The position numbers and the translations under genes were made by a program. Shown in pieces: positions 53,003-62,474 of a stretch of DNA of 64,000 nucleotides. Source of the stretch: Roseiarcus sp963806935. GTDB taxonomy: Bacteria > Pseudomonadota > Alphaproteobacteria > Rhizobiales > Beijerinckiaceae. The notes beneath the pieces were generated by a model. That model worked only from the letters and a program-made list of their open reading frames with translations. It had not been told where the DNA came from and made no database searches. The stretch is from positions 1-64,000 of the forward strand of contig CAWEAT010000012.1 in the NCBI GenBank assembly GCA_963806935.1, written 5' to 3'. Each line of letters opens with the position of its first letter. Within the stretch, counting starts at the first letter, position 1.

Positions 53003-54286
53003 ATGCAAAACGATCCGCTCTCGCATGGTCTGTGGGAAATGACCGCTCCGCCGGCGCCGCCGACCTCGCCGCTCAAGGGCGACACCCGGGCCGACGTCGC
53101 CGTGGTCGGTTGCGGCTATACCGGCCTTTCGACCGCCCTCCATCTGGCTCAGGCCGGAGCGAAGGTCGTGGCGCTCGAGGCGGTCGAGATCGGCTTCGGC
53201 GGCGCGGGGCGCAATGTCGGCCTGGTCAACGCAGGGATGTGGCTCGCGCCCGACGACATCGTCGCGAGGCTCGGCGCGGATTATGGCGAACGGCTGCTCA
53301 GCCTCCTGGGCGGCGGCCCGGCGGCCGTCTACGCGCTGGTCGATGAACACGGCATCGACTGCGAGCTTGTCCGCAACGGCACGTTGCAGTGCGCGGTCGG
53401 GCGTTCCGGGCTCGCCAAGATCGAGGAGCGCGCGGAACAATGGAGCAAGCGCGGCGCGCCTGTCCGGGTTCTCACGCAGGCGGAGACCGCAAAGCGCATC
53501 GGCGTCGACATCTACGCCGGCGCGCTGCTCGACCTGCGCGCCGGCGTCATCCAGCCGCTCGCCTATGCGCGCGGCCTCGCCGGGGCCGCGATCGCCGCCG
53601 GCGCCGTGATTCACACCCGAAGCCAGATCGGGTCGGCCGAGCGGACGGGCAAGACGTGGACGCTGGCAACCGACGGCGGGACGGTCACCGCCGACTGGGT
53701 CGCGCTCGCGACCGATGCTTACGGCGTCGGTCCGTGGCCGCAAGGCCGGCGCGAGCAGATTTGCGTGCCCTATTTCAATTTCGCCACCCGGCCCCTGAGC
53801 GCCGAGCTTCAGGCCGCCATCCTCCCCGGCCGCGAGGGCTGCTGGGACACCCGGCTCATCATGAATTCCTTCCGCTTCGACCGCGCCGGGAGGCTTCTGT
53901 TCGGCAGCATCGGCGCGCTGCGGGGAACCGGCCTTGCGGTCCACCGCGCCTGGAGCATGCGCGCGCTCAAGAAGACCTTTCCACAGGTGGGCGAGGTCGC
54001 GTTCGAGGCGCAGTGGTACGGCATGATGGGCATGACCGACAACGCGCTGCCGCGTTTCCATCGGCTGGGACCGAACGTCGTGACGTTCTGCGGCTATAAT
54101 GGCAGGGGCATCGGCACCGGCGCCGTGTTCGGGCGCGTCCTCGCCGATCACATTCTGGGCAAGCTGAGCGAAAAGGACCTGCCGCTGCCGGTGACCGAGC
54201 CCGACGCCCCGGCCTTGCCGGCGCTGAAGGAGGCCTATTACGAAGCGGGCGCCCAGATCGCCCACGCTGTCGGCGCGTGGCTCTGA
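53003..54286 (+). CDS. FAD-dependent amine/amino-acid oxidase (DadA/PuuB family)
   Basis: 427 residues from ATG 53003 (ATG 52967 in frame is possible). The dinucleotide fold VAVVGCGYTGLSTALHLAQAG is near residue 30, followed by VVALEAVEIGFGGAGRNVGLVNAGMW, a pattern of the DAO/gamma-glutamylputrescine oxidase group. The C-terminal FCGYNGRGIGTGAVFGRVLADHI closes the FAD site. YGMMGMTDNALPRFHRL is in the substrate domain. Oxidation of an amine or imino acid is likely; substrate unknown. The 200 bp upstream hold the gcdH promoter on the other strand. Confidence 0.88.
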   Translation: MQNDPLSHGLWEMTAPPAPPTSPLKGDTRADVAVVGCGYTGLSTALHLAQAGAKVVALEAVEIGFGGAGRNVGLVNAGMWLAPDDIVARLGADYGERLLSLLGGGPAAVYALVDEHGIDCELVRNGTLQCAVGRSGLAKIEERAEQWSKRGAPVRVLTQAETAKRIGVDIYAGALLDLRAGVIQPLAYARGLAGAAIAAGAVIHTRSQIGSAERTGKTWTLATDGGTVTADWVALATDAYGVGPWPQGRREQICVPYFNFATRPLSAELQAAILPGREGCWDTRLIMNSFRFDRAGRLLFGSIGALRGTGLAVHRAWSMRALKKTFPQVGEVAFEAQWYGMMGMTDNALPRFHRLGPNVVTFCGYNGRGIGTGAVFGRVLADHILGKLSEKDLPLPVTEPDAPALPALKEAYYEAGAQIAHAVGAWL

Positions 54287-54461
54287 GGGCCACCAGCCTG
54301 ATCTTGATTTCACCACCATGTGTGGCTATGGGCTGGCATCGATGTCCGACCGACAACTCGACTTCGCGCTCAGTGACGCGCGACGAGGAAGCCTTCCGCA
54401 CCGATAGCGGACTGGCGCTCATCAGGCCGCTCCTCTCAACTTCATCTACGGGACTGCATCT

Positions 54462-54671
54462 ATGGCTACTGGAACCGTCAAATGGTTCAACGCAACGAAG
54501 GGCTTTGGCTTCATCCAGCCCGACGATGGCGGCAAGGACGTATTTGTCCACATCAGCGCTGTCGAGCGCGCGGGGCTTCGCGACCTCGCCGAGGGGCAGA
54601 AAGTCGCCTACGAGATTGTGGCCGACAAGCGCACCGGCCGCTCGTCGGCAGGCAACCTGAAGGTCGCCTGA
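54462..54671 (+). CDS. Cold-shock family RNA chaperone
   Basis: 69 residues. RNP1 is KGFGFI and RNP2 is VFVHIS, both exact; the order TGTVKWFNATKGFGFIQPDDG is the CSD consensus. It binds single-stranded RNA or DNA. It has its own 175-bp 5' region, as usual for cold-shock genes with regulated leaders, and its own strong terminator 38 bp downstream. Confidence 0.95.
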   Translation: MATGTVKWFNATKGFGFIQPDDGGKDVFVHISAVERAGLRDLAEGQKVAYEIVADKRTGRSSAGNLKVA

Positions 54672-54708
54672 CCTTTTCTCCAGCTTGCGCGCTTGACGCG
54701 CTTGCTCG

Positions 54709-54736
54709 AGCCCCGGCGACAAAGCCGGGGCTTTTT
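54709..54736 (+). terminator. Rho-independent terminator after the cold-shock gene
   Basis: AGCCCCGGC (54709-54717), loop GACAAA, GCCGGGGCT (54724-54732), then TTTT: a perfect 9-bp stem with a U-tract, the clearest intrinsic terminator in the window. Confidence 0.93.
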
Positions 54737-54767
54737 GTTTATTGTGGCCGCTAAAGGGGAGGCGCCG

Positions 54768-56267
54768 ATGACTGAGGGCAGGCAAGAGACGTTTCTGGGA
54801 CTCGATATCGGTACGTCCTCGGTCAAGGCGCTGCTTGTCGACGCCGACCAGCGGGTGGTTGCGGAAGCTTCGACCCCGCTCAGCCTCTCGCGCCCTCATC
54901 CCCTGTGGAGCGAGCAGGATCCCGACGATTGGGTCAAGGGCGTCGAGGCGTCGGTCGCCGCTCTCCGCGACCATGCCCCGAGGGAGTTCGAGACCCTCGC
55001 CGGAATCGGTCTCTCGGGCCAGATGCATGGCGCGACTCTACTCGACGCGGGCGACAAGCCCCTCAGGCCGGCGATCCTGTGGAATGACGGCCGCTCGTTC
55101 GCCGAGTGCGCCGAACTCAAGCGCCGCGTCCCCGATCTCGAGCAGCGCACCGGCAACCTGGCGATGCCCGGATTCACCGCGCCGAAGATGTTGTGGGTCG
55201 CCGCGCATGAGCCTGAGGCCGCCAGGGCGACCAGGCGGGTGCTGTTGCCCAAGGATTATGTGCGCTTGCGCCTGTCCGGCGAAGCGGTGTCGGAGATGTC
55301 GGACGCCTCGGGAACGCTGTGGCTCGACGTCGGCCGGCGGCGCTGGGACGCGAGCCTCCTCGCGGCGACCGGCCTGACCGAAAAAGCCATGCCGAGTCTG
55401 GTCGAGGGGTCCGAAGTCTCGGCTCATCTCTCGCCCGAGATCGCAGCCGCGTGGGGCCTCGCGGGGCGCAAGATTCCGATCGCCGGCGGAGGCGGCGACA
55501 ACGCTGCTTCGGCGATCGGGGTCGGTGCGACCGCCGCCGGCGCGGGCTTCGTTTCGCTCGGCACGTCGGGCGTCGTCTTTTCCGTCACCGACCATTTCGT
55601 CAGCCTGCCTGAACGCACTCTGCATGCGTTCTGTCATGCGCTGCCAAATCGCTGGCACGGCATGGCGGTGACCCTGTCGGCCGCTTCCTCGCTCGCCTGG
55701 ATCGCCGCCGTCTTTGGGCGCGACCGCGACATCAGCGAACTGATCGCCGCCGCAACGGCCTTCGCCAGCTCCAAGAACGCGGTCGCCTCCGCCCCGATCT
55801 TCCTGCCTTACCTCAGCGGCGAGCGCACGCCGCACAACGACGCCGAGGCCACGGGCGTATTCGCGGGCTTACGGGCCGAGCACGGCGCCGATGCGCTGGT
55901 CTTTGCGGTGATGGAGGGCGTCGCCTTCTCATTCGCCGACGGCGTCGACGTGCTCGACGCCGCGGGGGCGAGACCGGCCCGGCCGCTACTGGTCGGCGGC
56001 GGCGCGAGGTCGGAGTTCTGGGGCCAGATGATCGCCAACGTGACCGGCCTGACCATCGATCTCGCTTCCGGAGCGGAAGCCGGCGCGGCGCTCGGGGCCG
56101 CCCGGCTCGGCATGCTGGCCGCAGGGGCGGGAACGATCGAGGCGGTATGCACGCGGCCGCCGGTCGAACGTGAGTTCAAGCCGGAACCAGAGCGGACCGC
56201 GATCCATGCGCCGCGCCTCAGGCGCTATCGCGCGCTCTATCAGGCCGAAAAGGCGGCGCGGCTTTAG
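54768..56267 (+). CDS. xylB: Xylulokinase
   Basis: 499 residues of the FGGY sugar-kinase family, phosphorylating D-xylulose. FLGLDIGTSSVKALLVD at the start binds phosphate, IGLSGQMHGATLLD and ILWNDGRSFAEC are XylB-type, GGGGDNAASAIGVG and SGVVFSVTDHFV follow, and PYLSGERTPHNDAEATGVFAGL with LLVGGGARSEFWGQMIANV complete the ATP site. ATG 54768 has GGGGAGG six bases upstream. No xylose isomerase gene is next to it; the ribose-type transporter lies 7 kb away. Its stop overlaps marC by 4 bp. Confidence 0.94.
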   Translation: MTEGRQETFLGLDIGTSSVKALLVDADQRVVAEASTPLSLSRPHPLWSEQDPDDWVKGVEASVAALRDHAPREFETLAGIGLSGQMHGATLLDAGDKPLRPAILWNDGRSFAECAELKRRVPDLEQRTGNLAMPGFTAPKMLWVAAHEPEAARATRRVLLPKDYVRLRLSGEAVSEMSDASGTLWLDVGRRRWDASLLAATGLTEKAMPSLVEGSEVSAHLSPEIAAAWGLAGRKIPIAGGGGDNAASAIGVGATAAGAGFVSLGTSGVVFSVTDHFVSLPERTLHAFCHALPNRWHGMAVTLSAASSLAWIAAVFGRDRDISELIAAATAFASSKNAVASAPIFLPYLSGERTPHNDAEATGVFAGLRAEHGADALVFAVMEGVAFSFADGVDVLDAAGARPARPLLVGGGARSEFWGQMIANVTGLTIDLASGAEAGAALGAARLGMLAAGAGTIEAVCTRPPVEREFKPEPERTAIHAPRLRRYRALYQAEKAARL

Positions 56268-56968
56268 GCGATGCGCCAGTGGGCGATCAGGTCTCCGATC
56301 GCGGTGACCAGGATCTGCACCCCGATGCACATGAGGAGAAAGGCGGTGAGCCGGACGATGACCGCCTGCGCCGTCGGGCCCATGAAATGGGTGAGCCTGT
56401 CGGCCGAGCGATAGAGAAGCCAGATCAGCGCGGCGTTGAGGATCGCGGCGAGGCTCGCGCCGAGAAAGAAGGCAACGAACCCAGGCTCGGCCGGGGTCCG
56501 CTCAGCCCCAACCGTGATCGCCACCGCGATGGTGCCCGGCCCGGTGGTGAATGGCAGCGTCAGCGGGAAGAACGCGAGCTGCATCGGATCGCCGTAGCCG
56601 CCCGCCGCTTCCGCGCTCTCGTGCCCTTTGTGGTCGGGATGGGTTTCAGGCGAAGTCAAGAGGCGCCAGCCGCTGAGCGCCACCACGGTCCCACCGGCGA
56701 TGCGCAAAGCGTCGATCGAAACGCCGAAAAAGCGCAGAACATAGGCGCCGGTCCACAGAGCGCCGAACATGATCGCAAGCGAGTAAAGGCCAACGAGGGC
56801 GGCGGCCTTCTCCTTGTCGGCCTCCGAGAAGTCCCTGGTCACCCCATAGAAGATGAACGCCCCGCCGATCGGGTTGATGATCGAGAACAGCGAGGGAAAG
56901 GCGAGCAGGAAGGCGGCATTTGCCGGGGCGGCGAGGTCGCGCCAATCCGCACTGAGAAATTGTTCCAT
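56264..56968 (-). CDS. MarC-family integral membrane protein
   Basis: 234 residues, six predicted membrane helices. MarC signatures: FPSLFSIINPIGGAFIFYGVTRDFS, RIAGGTVVALSGWRLL, and FFPLTLPFTTGPGTIAVAITVGAE, where the PLTxPxTxGPGTIA block is diagnostic. Despite the name the family's function is unproven. Start ATG 56968. It converges on xylB with a 4-bp overlap of stop regions. Confidence 0.93.
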   Translation of the reverse strand: MEQFLSADWRDLAAPANAAFLLAFPSLFSIINPIGGAFIFYGVTRDFSEADKEKAAALVGLYSLAIMFGALWTGAYVLRFFGVSIDALRIAGGTVVALSGWRLLTSPETHPDHKGHESAEAAGGYGDPMQLAFFPLTLPFTTGPGTIAVAITVGAERTPAEPGFVAFFLGASLAAILNAALIWLLYRSADRLTHFMGPTAQAVIVRLTAFLLMCIGVQILVTAIGDLIAHWRIA

Positions 56969-57074
56969 ACCGCCCCCGGCCCGATGAGCGAGACTTCGCA
57001 CATTATTCCTAACCTTTTGGGAAGCGTCGCGCGCTAGCCTTGGCGAGTGGTCGATTAGGCCAAGGAGAGAATCC

Positions 57075-58142
57075 GTGTCCGGCCCCGCCGCGATCTGGGT
57101 CGCGTTGCAGGGCGCGATCCTGGAAACCTTCAAGCCAGCGTCCGCTTATGGCGCGCCGGCGCTGCTCGGCGCGCTCGCCGTCTCAGCGTTCTACTACGCC
57201 GGCCGACGGCGGGCGCGCGGCCGGCGCCCCATCGTAAGCGGGTTCGTGCGCTCGATCTTCCCCAGGCGCATTCTGCTGCATCCATCGTCGCTCGTCGACA
57301 TGCGCCTGTGGGTGCTGAACGGCGTCGCGCTTGCCTCCGCTTACGGCATGCTGGGCCTTGGCCTATTCTTCTGGCGCGACGAAGTCGTCGCTGGCCTGAC
57401 CTATGTCTGGGGGGCGCACGCGCCCGCGCGGTGGCCAACGTGGACGATCCTTGCGCTCGCGACCGTGCTCCAGCTCCTGGCTTCCGAACTGGCCTATTGG
57501 TTCGCCCATTATTGTTTCCATAAAATCCCGGCCCTGTGGGAGTTCCACAAGGTCCACCATTCAGCTGAGGTCATGACCACGCTCACCGAATTGCGTCAGC
57601 ATCCGATTGAGATCATCGCGTTCATGAACCTGATCGGGCTTTCAACCGGCATCGTGTTCGGCGTCATGACCTACGCGTTCGGTCCGGGCGTGCGCCCGTT
57701 CACCCTGCTCAACGGCAACATTCTCCTGATGGCGTTCCTCGTCACCTACGGCCACCTGCGGCACAGCAACATGTGGATCGCCTTCACCGGCTTCGCCGGC
57801 CGCATCCTGCAGAGCCCGGCTCACCACCAGCTGCACCATTCCGCCAATCCAATTCACTATGATCGCAACCTGGGCTTCGCGCTCGCCGTCTGGGATTGGG
57901 CGTTCGGCACCCTCGTCATTCCGGAAGGTACGCGCCAACGAATCGTGTTCGGCCTTGGCCGCGAGGCGCCTCCATTCCGTTCCGCCTTGGCCGCCGTCAT
58001 CGTCCCCTGCGTGCGCTTCTCCGAGCATCTCGGGAGGTTCGCCGCCAGCTGGCGGGCGCGTGCGGCCGCGCGCGGAACTGCGCGCGCCACCGAAACCCAA
58101 TTCGTGATTGTGAGCGAACCGAGTCGATCCAACCGGCCATAA
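57075..58142 (+). CDS. Sterol desaturase/fatty-acid hydroxylase superfamily protein
   Basis: 355 residues with about five membrane helices and the di-iron histidine boxes of the superfamily: HYCFH, HKVHHS and HHQLHHSANP, plus HLRHSN. These coordinate two irons for O2-dependent desaturation or hydroxylation of a lipid. The GTG at 57075 is preceded by AAGGAGA. The C-terminus is a basic Ala/Arg-rich tail. Substrate unknown; bacterial members act on sterols, hopanoids, carotenoids or fatty acids. Confidence 0.9.
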   Translation: MSGPAAIWVALQGAILETFKPASAYGAPALLGALAVSAFYYAGRRRARGRRPIVSGFVRSIFPRRILLHPSSLVDMRLWVLNGVALASAYGMLGLGLFFWRDEVVAGLTYVWGAHAPARWPTWTILALATVLQLLASELAYWFAHYCFHKIPALWEFHKVHHSAEVMTTLTELRQHPIEIIAFMNLIGLSTGIVFGVMTYAFGPGVRPFTLLNGNILLMAFLVTYGHLRHSNMWIAFTGFAGRILQSPAHHQLHHSANPIHYDRNLGFALAVWDWAFGTLVIPEGTRQRIVFGLGREAPPFRSALAAVIVPCVRFSEHLGRFAASWRARAAARGTARATETQFVIVSEPSRSNRP

Positions 58143-58327
58143 GGCGGCGGTTCTTGACTGCTGCCCCGCGGGGCGCGCCCAAAGACGGACCCCCTCGACG
58201 CCCTATAGTCGGGCCCAATGACGAACGGGCGCCGCGCCATCGCTTTTTTGCGCGGTCGCGCGGCGTTCCCTCGCGACGCGAATCTCCCTATTCTCGCTTC
58301 GACCCCAAGCGAAATGGAGACGCTTCC

Positions 58328-59210
58328 GTGCCGGGCGAAATGTCGGCGCGACGGCGCGGCGTGCTGCTGGTTCTCGTGGCCACGGTGCTCTGGAGCATGG
58401 CGGGTCTGTTCGCCCGCCTTCTCGCCCATCTCGATATCTGGACGGTGATGGGCTGGCGCGCGCTGCTCGGCGCGGCCTCGATCGCCGCCGTCGGGCTCAT
58501 CGAATGGAGACGCGGACGCCTGGACAATCCGTTCGGCTTCGGTCCGCTGTCGCCGGTCGTGGCGCTCTTGGCGATGATCGCTATTTCCGCCTACACCGCG
58601 TCGGTGATGACCACGACCATCGCCGACGTCATGGTCATTTATGCGACCCTGCCGTTCGTCGCCGCAGCGATCGGCTTTCTCATCAATGGCGAGCGTGTCA
58701 GCGCGCGCACCCTCGCCGCTTCGAGCTCTGGCGCTCCTGGGCATCGTCATCATGGTCGCAAGCGGCCTTGGCTCGGGGCGCCTCTTGGGGCAGGCGTTGT
58801 CGATGCTGATGACGCTCGCCTTCGCCGGCATGATCGTGCTCCAGCGGCGTCAGCCGAAGGCGTCGATGATCGTCGTCAATTGCCTCGGCGCGCTCGGCTC
58901 GGGCATCTTCGGCCTCGCCAATTCGCCGCTGCAGCCGATCGGGCTGCACGATTTCGTGATCCTGTTCGTGTTCGGCCTGACGACGATCGGCCTCGCCTTC
59001 GTGATCTTCATGGAGGGGGCAAAGTTCATCCCGTCCGCCGAAGCGGGCCTTATCAGCCTGCTCGATGTTGTGCTCGGCCCGGTATGGGTGTTTCTTGCTT
59101 TCGGCGAGAACCCGGGTCTGGCAACCATGCTCGGCGGCGCGATCGTGCTCGCCGCCGCCATCTGGCGCATGGCGCCGGAGCTCAGGCGCGAACAGAGGGA
59201 GGGACCATGA
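58328..59210 (+). pseudogene. DMT-superfamily (EamA) transporter, one frameshift (probably a sequence error)
   Basis: Ten-helix drug/metabolite transporter of 293 residues when one extra base near 58723-58729 is removed (ERVSARTLAASALALLGIVIMVASG). The first half includes VLLVLVATVLWSMAGLFARLL and SAYTASVMTTTIADVMVIYATLPFVAA; the second has FVIFMEGAKFIPSAEAGLISLLDVVLGPVWVFLAFGE, the EamA end repeat. The start is GTG 58328 with GGAG eight bases upstream; ATG 58340 is possible. It overlaps the next gene as ATGA. Confidence 0.88.
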
Positions 59211-59962
59211 ACGGCGAGCGATTTGCCCTTGTGACGGGCGCGGGTTCGGGGATTGGCAGGGCGTCGGCGCTGGCGCTGGCGCGAGCGGGCTGGCATGTGG
59301 CTCTCACCGGGCGGCGGGGCGATCTTCTGGAAGAGGTCGCGGGCGAGATCAGGACGATCGGGCGGCGCGCACTTCCCGCAGCCGCCGATGTCGCCGACCC
59401 CGCAGCGGTGAAGGCTCTTTTCGCAAAAATCGAGCGAGAGTTCGGGCGCCTCGACCTCCTGTTCAACAATGCGGGCCGCGGCGCGCCTGCGGTTCCGATC
59501 GACGAACTGCCCTACGACACCTGGAAGGCGGTGGTCGATGTCAATCTCAATGGCATGTTCCTCTGCGCCCAGGCCGCATTCGGCCTCATGAAGCGCCAGA
59601 AGCCGCAGGGCGGGCGGATCATCAACAACGGCTCGATCTCGGCGCACACGCCGAGGCCGATGGCCATCGCGTATAATGCGACCAAGCACGCCGTCAGCGG
59701 GCTCACCAAGTCGATTGCCCTCGATGGGCGCCCCCATGACATCGCCTGCGGCCAGATCGACATCGGCAACGCGTTGACCGAGATGGCTCGCCGGATGACC
59801 CAAGGCGTGATGCAGGCCGACGGGCGCATGGGGGTCGAACCGACCATGGACCCGGATGAGGTCGGCGCCGCGGTCGCCCACATGGCGAACCTCCCGCTCT
59901 CGACCAACATCCTCACCATGACCATCATGGCGACCAAGATGCCGTTCGTGGGACGAGGGTAG
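59207..59962 (+). CDS. Short-chain dehydrogenase/reductase
   Basis: 251 residues. TGAGSGIG cofactor loop at residues 10-17, TGRRGD suggests NADPH, LLFNNAGRGAP and INNGSISAHTPRPMAIAYNATKHAV contain the catalytic Ser, Tyr and Lys (YNATK). The C-terminal half lacks the usual PG after the catalytic helix (CGQIDIGNALTEM instead), a feature of one SDR subgroup. Translationally coupled to the DMT transporter gene, which may export or import its substrate. Confidence 0.91.
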   Translation: MNGERFALVTGAGSGIGRASALALARAGWHVALTGRRGDLLEEVAGEIRTIGRRALPAAADVADPAAVKALFAKIEREFGRLDLLFNNAGRGAPAVPIDELPYDTWKAVVDVNLNGMFLCAQAAFGLMKRQKPQGGRIINNGSISAHTPRPMAIAYNATKHAVSGLTKSIALDGRPHDIACGQIDIGNALTEMARRMTQGVMQADGRMGVEPTMDPDEVGAAVAHMANLPLSTNILTMTIMATKMPFVGRG

Positions 59963-60153
59963 CCGAAAGGGCTGCGGCCGAGATTAGAGCTTCTTTTACG
60001 ATGATCGCTCCCGCGGCCGGGCCAAGCCCGCGATTTACGACTCATCAATAGACAAGGCGATATCATGTCCTTGCTGGACGCCGGCAGGCGCGGCGCGGGG
60101 GCTTTGCTTGAGTAGGACTGCGCGCTCGAATTGCGACTGCTCAGCGCGGGCTA

Positions 60154-60169
60154 TGTGACAAGGCTCACA
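60154..60169. promoter_or_regulatory. Perfect CRP/FNR-type palindrome
   Basis: TGTGA-CAAGGC-TCACA is an exact match to the E. coli CRP consensus half-sites with a 6-base spacer. It lies 72 bp before the start of the 37-residue secreted peptide gene and in the only sizeable intergenic gap of this area, so control of that peptide is the simplest reading. The encoded adenylate cyclase at 169 shows cAMP can be made. Confidence 0.6.
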
Positions 60170-60240
60170 TCGCGTTTGGCGCGATGGCGCCAGGGTTTGG
60201 TTGGCCGGAGCGTGAGCGGCGTCGAGTTGCGGAGGGGACG

Positions 60241-60354
60241 ATGCAATATCTCTTGATCCTTATGCTGGCCATCACGATGGCCTGCGGGGCGGCGGCCGGC
60301 GTGACCATTTCGCTGGCGCCCGCCTACGCGGATGACAGCGGCAAGGGTTATTGA
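60241..60354 (+). CDS. 37-residue secreted or membrane peptide
   Basis: ATG 60241 to TGA 60354. The product begins MQYLLILMLAITMACGAAAG, continues VTISLAPAYA and ends DDSGKGY: a signal-peptide-like hydrophobic stretch ending with an AYA cleavage site and a tiny hydrophilic tail. GGAGGGG lies three to six bases upstream, a good ribosome site. Codon third positions are mostly G/C. It overlaps the end of the convergent AKR gene by 7 bp. Function unknown; expression may depend on the CRP-type site upstream. Confidence 0.6.
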   Translation: MQYLLILMLAITMACGAAAGVTISLAPAYADDSGKGY

Positions 60355-61241
60355 TCGGCTCCGGCCGGCGCCGATTCGGCTGCGATCTGATCCAGCGCCG
60401 CGGCCGCCTCTTTGGGCAACTCCAGGTTGGCCGCTGCGAGGTTTTCGCGCAGATGGCCGACGGATGACGTCCCGGGAATGAGCAGAATGTTGGGCGCGCG
60501 CCGGAGAAGCCATGCAAGCGCGGCCTGCATCGGCGTAACGTCCAGCCTCTTCGCGACTTCGTTGAGCGCGGTAGACTGCAACGGGGTGAAGCCGCCGAGT
60601 GGAAAGAACGGCGCATAGGCGATCCCGTCGCGAGCGAGTTGGTCAATCAGGGCGTCGTCCTCACGGTGCGCGACATTGTACATGTTCTGCACGCAGACGA
60701 TGTCGCAGATCCGCCGCCCCTCTGCGATCTGCGTCGGCGTAACGTTGCTAAGTCCGATGTGGCGCACCAGCCCCTGCCGCTGAAGTTCAGCCACGACCGT
60801 GAGCGGCGCCTCGATCGATCCTTCGGCCGGGCCAAGGACCGTGCCCATGATTCTGAGGTTGACGACCTCGAGCGCGTCGAGCCCGAGACGGCTGAGATTG
60901 TCGTGGACCGCGCTCTCGAGCTCGGCCGGCGCCATCGCCGGAATCCACGATGCGTCCTGGCCGCGCCTGGCGCCGATCTTGGTGACGATGACGAGATCGT
61001 CGGGATAGGGATGGAGCGCCTCGCGGATCAGCTGGTTGGTGACGTAGGGGCCGTAATAGTCGCTGGTATCGATGTGATTGACGCCGCTGGCCGTCGCCTC
61101 GCGCAGCACCGCGATCGCGGCGGCTGGGTCTTTCGGGGGCCCGAAAACCCCCTTTCCTGCGAGCTGCATCGCGCCGTAACCCATGCGCTTTACGATGCGA
61201 TCGCCAAGCTTGAACGTTCCGGCGTTGCTGATGTCGATCAT
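60348..61241 (-). CDS. Aldo/keto reductase
   Basis: 297 residues, TIM-barrel NADPH oxidoreductase. The catalytic tetrad is visible: Asp and Tyr in GVNHIDTSDYYGPY, Lys in LVIVTKIG, and a position equivalent to the His in EVVNLRIMG where Asn-Leu-Arg replaces the usual His. LSNVTPTQIAEG and LLIPGTSSVGHLRENLAAANLEL bind the cofactor. ATG 61241 is used. Members of this branch (YdbC-like/oxidoreductases of the 'AKR13' sort) reduce aldehydes; substrate unknown. Confidence 0.9.
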   Translation of the reverse strand: MIDISNAGTFKLGDRIVKRMGYGAMQLAGKGVFGPPKDPAAAIAVLREATASGVNHIDTSDYYGPYVTNQLIREALHPYPDDLVIVTKIGARRGQDASWIPAMAPAELESAVHDNLSRLGLDALEVVNLRIMGTVLGPAEGSIEAPLTVVAELQRQGLVRHIGLSNVTPTQIAEGRRICDIVCVQNMYNVAHREDDALIDQLARDGIAYAPFFPLGGFTPLQSTALNEVAKRLDVTPMQAALAWLLRRAPNILLIPGTSSVGHLRENLAAANLELPKEAAAALDQIAAESAPAGADQ

Positions 61242-61389
61242 GGCGTGATCTCCTCTCGATCGACAGTGCATATAGTTTGCAAGGCTGCGGGCGATAACGC
61301 GATGCAATCGGCACAGGCCGTTCGGCAGTGCGAACAATGCCGGGCAAGCCCGCCCTGCGCAAGGCGAACCCGAACGTCCGGGGTCGCGC

Positions 61390-62422
61390 CTACTCCGGGG
61401 CCGCGGTCAGCGGCTCGAGGGGCGCGGCGATCGTTCCGCGCCTAAGATCGCGGGCAAACATCGCAAGGCCCGTGGGTTCATTGCCGTTGGGATGGACGAG
61501 CACGATCGAGCCTTTTTCCGGCTGTTGTCCTTTGGCCAGCCAGGCGTCGGCGCCGAGCGTCACCAAATGAAAACGGCTCACCGCCTGCATCAGCGGATCG
61601 CTCGACACGAGGCCTGGGAAACGGAAGAACAACGACGGGGTCTCGCCGTTGGCGATGAGGAGACGCTCGGTGTCGAGAATCTCGGCTTCCGGATCGACAC
61701 CCTTCGTTAATAGGAAGTTCGCGGCAATAGGCAGTCTCGCCCGGTAGGGGTGGTGGTAGGTGTGATCGACCCACAGGATGTTGAGCGCGCCGGAGTTGCG
61801 CTGGTCGAGGAGCCAGCGGAAATCGTCGAAGTGATGGATGAGCCAGAGGCCCGAAACGCTCAGGGCGAGGGAGGCATGGGGGCTCGCCGTTTCGAGCCGG
61901 GTGAAAAACGCCCGATCGAGCGGCCGTTTGCTCGGACAGAGATCGCCAGTGAGAAAATCGCCTGCGGCGGCGCCATGGGTCAACCCCGCATTCTGTAGAA
62001 AGCCTCGGTGGATCAGACCCGGCGCCTCGGCCGATTCGCTGATCGCGCGGCCCATCCGGGTCGACTTGAGCTCGCCCTCGCTCATCTCGCCGCACGTCCA
62101 GCACGCCGCGCGCTCGAGCCGGGTGGTCATGGCCTCCGGATCCGCGAGCAAATCGAGCTTGAGGCCGGCGACGGTCATCTCGCGAATCGCGACCGCCTTG
62201 CGTCCGTCGGCGGCGACGCATGACTTCAAAACCGCGCGATATTCGCCGACCGCGTCCGGGACTCTGAAGCTGCGTCGTCGGCGCCGGCGTGAAGGCGCAG
62301 TCGGCTGCCCGGCCCGCGCCGACGAAGGCCGCCCAAGCGGCGAGCGTCACACAGAGAAGGCGCGGAATAGCGGGCAAGGGCGAAACATTCGTTTCCGGTA
62401 GGCAGCCCCGGCTTCTAACCAA
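61390..62422 (-). pseudogene. Secreted polysaccharide-deacetylase-like protein, one frameshift
   Basis: An N-terminal signal (LPAIPRLLCVTLAAWAAFVGAGRA) leads to ADCAFTPAPTTQLQSP; one extra base in 62258-62260 then shifts the frame. Without it the text continues DAVGEYRAVLKSCVAADGRKAVAI and runs 343 residues to 61390. Later blocks resemble NodB-type deacetylase motifs: LSVSGLWLIHHFDDF, WVDHTYHHPY (compare H-T/S-x2-H), LFFRFPGL (compare R-x-P) and SIVLVHPNGNEP. The resemblance is weak and the fold is inferred. The start is TTG 62422 or TTG 62377; neither has a ribosome site. Confidence 0.6.
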
Positions 62423-62474
62423 TCCCGACCGGCCGAGCTAGGGCCAGCCCCAAATATCATGAAGGCGCCTCCCA

